The position numbers and the translations under genes are program-made. Positions 22,878 to 26,307 of a stretch of DNA of 26,307 nt are shown in pieces (positions within the stretch are counted from its first letter, which is position 1; every line of letters begins with the position of its first letter). The DNA lies in contig CAYSEF010000025.1 in NCBI GenBank assembly GCA_964430105.1, forward strand, positions 1 to 26,307. The letters run 5' to 3'. The DNA comes from UMGS1696 sp964430105. GTDB lineage: Bacteria; Bacillota; Clostridia; Oscillospirales; CAG-272. The notes under the pieces were generated by a model. The model saw only the letters and a list, made by a program, of their open reading frames with translations. It ran no database searches and was not told where the DNA came from.

Positions 22878-25055
22878 TCAAAGATGCAAAACACGTTCTT
22901 TTATCTCCTGAGTTCTTCCCTGATTCCAGAACTGTGTACCAATATATCCGCAAGTACGTCTTGCAACATTCATTTTATCCTGATCACGATTATGACAATT
23001 CGGGCATTCCCATACGAGCTTACCGTCTTCTTCGATTATTTCGATTTCGCCATCGTAACCGCACACCTGACAATAATCGCTCTTTGTATTTAATTCCGCA
23101 TAAATAATATGGTCGTAAATGAATTTCATAACCTCGAGCACTGCGTCAAGATTCTGCTGCATATTCGGTACTTCGATGTAGCTTATAGCACCACCGGGTG
23201 AAAGATGCTGGAACTGCGCTTCAAACTCAAGTTTACTGAACGCATCGATATTCTCGGTAACGTGTACATGATAGCTATTTGTAATATAGCTCTTATCTGT
23301 TACACCGGGTATGACACCGAAACGCTTCTGCAGGCACTTAGCGAACTTATATGTCGTAGATTCAAGCGGTGTTCCGTAGAGCGAGAAATCAATATTATGC
23401 TCTGCTTTCCATTTACGGCAGGAATCGTTCATTTTGTTCATTATTTCAAGTGCGAAGGGTGTTGCCTCGGGATCGGTATGACTCTTACCTGTCATATACT
23501 TTACACATTCATACAAGCCTGCATAGCCAAGAGATATAGTAGAATATCCACCGTAAAGCAATTCATCTATCGGCTCACCTTTTTCCAATCTTGCACACGC
23601 TCCATACTGCCAAAGAATAGGTGCGGCATCGGATAATGTTCCCTTGAGTCGCTCATGACGGCACATAAGCGCACGATGGCAAAGCTCAAGACGTTCTTCA
23701 AGTATGCTCCAGAATTTTTCCGTATTTCCGCCGGACGACAATGCTACATCGGGAAGATTAAGTGTTACAACGCCCTGATTGAAGCGTCCGTAATACTTAG
23801 GCTCGTTTGTCACAGGATCGACATACGGTGTAAGGAAGCTTCGACAGCCCATGCAAGGATAGCAGTGACCTTCACCGTTTTTGTCAACCTTTAATTCGAG
23901 CATTTTCTTCTCTGAAATATAGTCCGGCACCATTCTTTTTGCAGTGCATTTTGCGGCAAGCTTTGTAAGGTACCAATATTCGGAATCCTCGGTGATGTTA
24001 TCTTCTTCGAGAACATATATCAGCTTCGGGAATGCGGGAGTTACCCACACACCATTCTCGTTTTTCACGCCCTGATATCTTTGCAGCAGAACTTCTTCTA
24101 TGATTATTGCAAGATCCGCCTTTTCCTGGGGATTTTTAGCCTCTCCAAGATACATAAACACTGTTACAAACGGTGCCTGTCCATTTGTAGTAAGAAGCGT
24201 AACGACCTGATACTGTATAGTCTGTACACCTTTACGCACTTCTTCTCTGAGTCTCCGTTCAACCAATGTTACGGTTTCCTCATCTGTCAATTTTCTGCCG
24301 ACTATGCGATTTTCTTCGATTACATCTCGATATATCTTCTCACGGCTTACTTGAACGAACGGTGCAAGATGTGCAAGTGATATTGACTGACCTCCATATT
24401 GATTGGAAGCAACCTGTGCTATTATCTGAGTAGCGATATTGCAAGCGGTAGAAAAGCTATGCGGACGCTCTATCATTGTTCCGGTAATAACAGTGCCGTT
24501 TTGCAACATATCTTCAAGATTTACAAGGTCGCAGTTATGCATATGCTGAGCGAAATAATCGCTGTCATGGAAGTGGATTATTCCTTCGTTATGTGCATCA
24601 ACTATTTCTTTAGGGAGAAGAATACGGTTCGTAATATCACGGGAAACTTCACCTGCCATATAGTCACGCTGAGTGGAGTTTATTACAGGATTTTTATTTG
24701 AGTTTTCCTGCTTTGCTTCTTCGTTATTACATTCGATAAGTGAAAGTATCTTATCGTCTGTTGTATTCGACTGACGCACAAGATTTCTTTTATAACGATA
24801 AGTAATATATTCCTTTGCCACCTCGAATGCACCGTGAGCCATGATCTGTTTTTCGACCATATCCTGTACTTCCTCTACAGCAGGAGAACGTCCAAGCTGT
24901 TCACATGAAAGCACAACCGACTCTGCTATACGGTGTATCTGAAGCTTTGTAAGACGTGCTTCTTCCTCCACCCTACTATTAGCCTTATCTACAGCATTCT
25001 CTATCTTAATTATATCAAAAACAGCCTCAGAGCCGTTTCTTTTAATTATCTTCAC
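22878..25055 (-). CDS. nrdD: Class III anaerobic ribonucleoside-triphosphate reductase NrdD
   Basis: NrdD reduces ribonucleotides to deoxyribonucleotides with a glycyl radical and is inactivated by oxygen. The 725-residue length is normal. An N-terminal ATP-cone (about 1-95, MKIIKRNGSEAVFD) gives allosteric control by ATP/dATP. The ten-stranded barrel follows. Near the C-terminus a zinc site (CQVCGYD and CPNCHNRD) precedes the radical loop RTCGYIG, with Gly703 the predicted radical site. The start is GTG at 25053-25055, with GGAGGG 5 bases upstream. The upstream region has a consensus promoter and NrdR-box-like sites. It points to anaerobic growth of the host. Confidence 0.96.
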   Translation of the reverse strand: MKIIKRNGSEAVFDIIKIENAVDKANSRVEEEARLTKLQIHRIAESVVLSCEQLGRSPAVEEVQDMVEKQIMAHGAFEVAKEYITYRYKRNLVRQSNTTDDKILSLIECNNEEAKQENSNKNPVINSTQRDYMAGEVSRDITNRILLPKEIVDAHNEGIIHFHDSDYFAQHMHNCDLVNLEDMLQNGTVITGTMIERPHSFSTACNIATQIIAQVASNQYGGQSISLAHLAPFVQVSREKIYRDVIEENRIVGRKLTDEETVTLVERRLREEVRKGVQTIQYQVVTLLTTNGQAPFVTVFMYLGEAKNPQEKADLAIIIEEVLLQRYQGVKNENGVWVTPAFPKLIYVLEEDNITEDSEYWYLTKLAAKCTAKRMVPDYISEKKMLELKVDKNGEGHCYPCMGCRSFLTPYVDPVTNEPKYYGRFNQGVVTLNLPDVALSSGGNTEKFWSILEERLELCHRALMCRHERLKGTLSDAAPILWQYGACARLEKGEPIDELLYGGYSTISLGYAGLYECVKYMTGKSHTDPEATPFALEIMNKMNDSCRKWKAEHNIDFSLYGTPLESTTYKFAKCLQKRFGVIPGVTDKSYITNSYHVHVTENIDAFSKLEFEAQFQHLSPGGAISYIEVPNMQQNLDAVLEVMKFIYDHIIYAELNTKSDYCQVCGYDGEIEIIEEDGKLVWECPNCHNRDQDKMNVARRTCGYIGTQFWNQGRTQEIKERVLHL

Positions 25056-25088
25056 GAGTACCCTCCATTGATTTAACTCTACATTCCC

Positions 25089-25134
25089 ACACTATATATT
25101 GTGGTACTATTGTCGTGTATAGCATATATTGTGT
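25089..25134. promoter_or_regulatory. Pair of NrdR-box-like operator sites before nrdD
   Basis: Box 1, ACACTATATATTGTGG (25089-25104), matches the known ACACnATATnTnGTGT-type NrdR box closely. Box 2, ATAGCATATATTGTGT (25119-25134), matches its right half. The repeated TATATTGT cores are 30 bases apart, close to three helical turns and the usual 31-32 base spacing. They lie just downstream of the -10 box. Binding by the NrdR at 17381-17842 is inferred. Confidence 0.8.
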
Positions 25135-25144
25135 TGCGTGAATT

Positions 25145-25173
25145 ATTATAACACATTAGCGATATATTGTCAA
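25145..25173 (-). promoter_or_regulatory. Consensus promoter of the nrdD operon
   Basis: On the minus strand, TTGACA (25168-25173) and TATAAT (25145-25150) are 17 bases apart, both exact. The start should be near 25138, so both NrdR-box-like sites fall within the first 50 transcribed bases. A third TATATTGT core (25163-25170) overlaps the -35 box. Confidence 0.88.
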
Positions 25174-25217
25174 CGGCAAAGCAAGAATATATGCGAGTTT
25201 GTCAGCTTAGCCAAAAA

Positions 25218-25258
25218 TACAGCGGACGGTATGTACATAAACGTAACCTTCCGCTGTA
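25218..25258 (-). terminator. Rho-independent terminator after miaA
   Basis: TACAGCGGA (25218-25226) and TCCGCTGTA (25250-25258) form a perfect 9-bp stem, extended by GGT/ACC. On the minus strand TTTTTGG follows. It begins about 40 bases after the miaA stop and insulates the nrdD promoter. Confidence 0.85.
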
Positions 25259-25297
25259 TAAATGCATACTTTACAATTTCAAAATTCAAATATTCAC

Positions 25298-26251
25298 TTA
25301 TCGTAGCTCAAAATATCGCACGACTTCATCCGCAAGCTCATTTGATGTTTTAAGTTTATCGCCAAACTCATCAGGAACCAGTCTTATCGCATTTTGATAT
25401 CTCCTGAACCATATCATCTGACGCTTGGCATAGTGTCGTGTTGCAAGCTTGATTGCCGCTGAAACTTCATCAAGTGTCTGCTCACCATTGAAATACGGCA
25501 AAAACTCCTTATAGCCTATCGCCTGAGCAGCAGTTTTGGAAATATTTCTTCCCGTATTAAGAAGTTCGTTCGCTTCTTCAGGAAGTCCCTGCTTCATCAT
25601 CAAGTCAACTCGGAGATCTGTCCTTGCATACAGTCTTTGTCTGTCATCAAAAGTGAGAACAAACATAGTATCATCATATGGAATTTCACCGGAAATCTGC
25701 TCACGGTCTGTTTCTGATTTTGTTTTGCCTGTTGTTTCATATACTTCTATGGCACGAACAACACGTTTTACGTTATTTGGATGAATACCTTGGGCAGCCT
25801 CGGGGTCTATCTTTCTCAACTTCTCGTGAAGTGCTTCATTGCCATTATCTTCAGCGAATTTATAAAGTCTTTCACGCAATTCTTCGTCACGTTCACCCTC
25901 GGAATATGCAGAAATTCGCATGAGTGAATCGTGATACATTCCCGTTCCACCGCAAAGAATCGGAGTTTTACCTCGACTTGCGATATCATTTAACACTTCT
26001 GTGGCAAGCTTGGCGTAATCAGCAGATGAAAATTCCTGCTCAGGCTCGACAATATCGAACATATGGTGTATGACTCCATCTCGTTCAATCATATCGGGAG
26101 TAGCTGTACCTATATCCATTCCGCGATAAAGCTGCATCGAATCACACGATACAATCTCGCCATTCAATCTTTTTGCCAAAGCTATGGCAAGTCCGGTTTT
26201 TCCCGATGCTGTAGGCCCCAGGATGGAGATTGTCTTGATTTTTTCTGTCAT
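25298..26251 (-). CDS. miaA: tRNA dimethylallyltransferase MiaA
   Basis: MiaA adds a dimethylallyl group to N6 of A37 in tRNAs that read codons starting with U, giving i6A37. The 317-residue length is typical. The P-loop GPTASGKT (about 12-19) is followed by SCDSMQLYRGMDIGTATP, the tRNA/DMAPP-binding region, and by CGGTGMY. The AQAIGYKE motif near residue 240 and the closing RRYQNAIRLV region are also family features. The upstream sequence lacks a clear AGGAGG-type site, unlike other genes here, so the ATG at 26251 may rely on coupling with an upstream gene. A strong terminator follows. Confidence 0.95.
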   Translation of the reverse strand: MTEKIKTISILGPTASGKTGLAIALAKRLNGEIVSCDSMQLYRGMDIGTATPDMIERDGVIHHMFDIVEPEQEFSSADYAKLATEVLNDIASRGKTPILCGGTGMYHDSLMRISAYSEGERDEELRERLYKFAEDNGNEALHEKLRKIDPEAAQGIHPNNVKRVVRAIEVYETTGKTKSETDREQISGEIPYDDTMFVLTFDDRQRLYARTDLRVDLMMKQGLPEEANELLNTGRNISKTAAQAIGYKEFLPYFNGEQTLDEVSAAIKLATRHYAKRQMIWFRRYQNAIRLVPDEFGDKLKTSNELADEVVRYFELR

Positions 26252-26254
26252 TTT

Positions 26255-26285
26255 TCTATCAATTTTCTATCAATATGTCTATCAA
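26255..26285 (-). repeat. Three direct repeats of TTGATAGA before miaA
   Basis: TTGATAGA occurs at 26255-26262, 26266-26273 and 26278-26285 (read on the minus strand), spaced 11 and 12 bases. They lie directly in front of the miaA start codon, where the ribosome binding site should be. They may be coding in the frame of an upstream gene. Confidence 0.6.
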
Positions 26286-26307
26286 TTCACTCGATGAACA
26301 TAGCGTC
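26259..26307 (-). CDS. Possible 3' end of an upstream gene
   Basis: One minus-strand frame stays open from the window edge and reads TLCSSSELIDILIEN before a TGA at 26259-26261, 7 bases before the miaA ATG. This spacing would fit an operon. mutL commonly precedes miaA in Clostridia, and a short Ser/Glu-Leu ending is not incompatible, but 15 residues cannot identify it. Another frame ends at 26287, so the assignment is a guess. Confidence 0.25.
   Translation of the reverse strand, partial: TLCSSSELIDILIEN

Noticed and set aside
1..26307. CRISPR array, tRNA genes, phage or insertion sequence
   Set aside because: I saw no regularly spaced repeats, no tRNA-like TTCGAATCC arms, and no transposase or phage proteins on either strand.

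Overview
The window looks like chromosomal DNA from a low-GC, strictly anaerobic Firmicute of the Clostridia, most likely an Oscillospiraceae/Ruminococcus relative. The reasons are the AT-rich intergenic DNA, strong AGGAGG-type ribosome binding sites, TTGACA/TATAAT promoters, an oxygen-sensitive class III ribonucleotide reductase, and the protein families present (DUF6320, SEC-C, EamA and MarR-linked ABC pairs). The genus is an inference. No tRNA, rRNA, CRISPR, phage or transposase was seen. All genes except uraA are on the minus strand.

Layout, left to right. 1-111: the start of a secreted protein gene, cut by the window edge. 398-4570: a MarR regulator with a heterodimeric ABC exporter, probably autoregulated through a palindrome just downstream of its promoter. 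4842-5846: an isolated SEC-C protein. 6044-12573: ftsE-ftsX, a coiled-coil M23 peptidase and an S41 protease, followed by greA and lysS; the first four look like one envelope/cell-wall operon. 12837-13922: an orphan PucR/CdaR-type regulator. 14225-15512: rsmE and a four-helix membrane protein. 15945-17291: uraA on the plus strand, convergent with nrdR (17381-17842). 17897-18676: an EEP-fold phosphodiesterase. 18791-21697: an esterase, a condensation-fold acyltransferase and a zinc-ribbon membrane protein (DUF6320). 21914-25055: nrdD, nrdG and a one-domain EamA transporter. 25298-26251: miaA, with the possible tail of an upstream gene at the right edge.

Several genes connect functionally. NrdR lies 7 kb from a promoter, in front of nrdD, that carries two NrdR-box-like elements. 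FtsE and FtsX form the ATP-driven complex that usually activates a coiled-coil peptidoglycan hydrolase, and such a hydrolase is the next gene. The two ABC half-transporters carry matching degenerate motifs that predict one active and one inactive ATP site. The least explained part is the esterase/acyltransferase/DUF6320 operon, which looks like an acyl-transfer system at the membrane with an unknown substrate.

Non-coding structure includes eight promoter-like elements, several with near-consensus hexamers and all but two with high confidence; a family of three related hairpins used as gene-end terminators (5980, 17338 and 21831); a terminator-like element at 12746 with two mutually exclusive pairings; and an unexplained nested hairpin at 4684.
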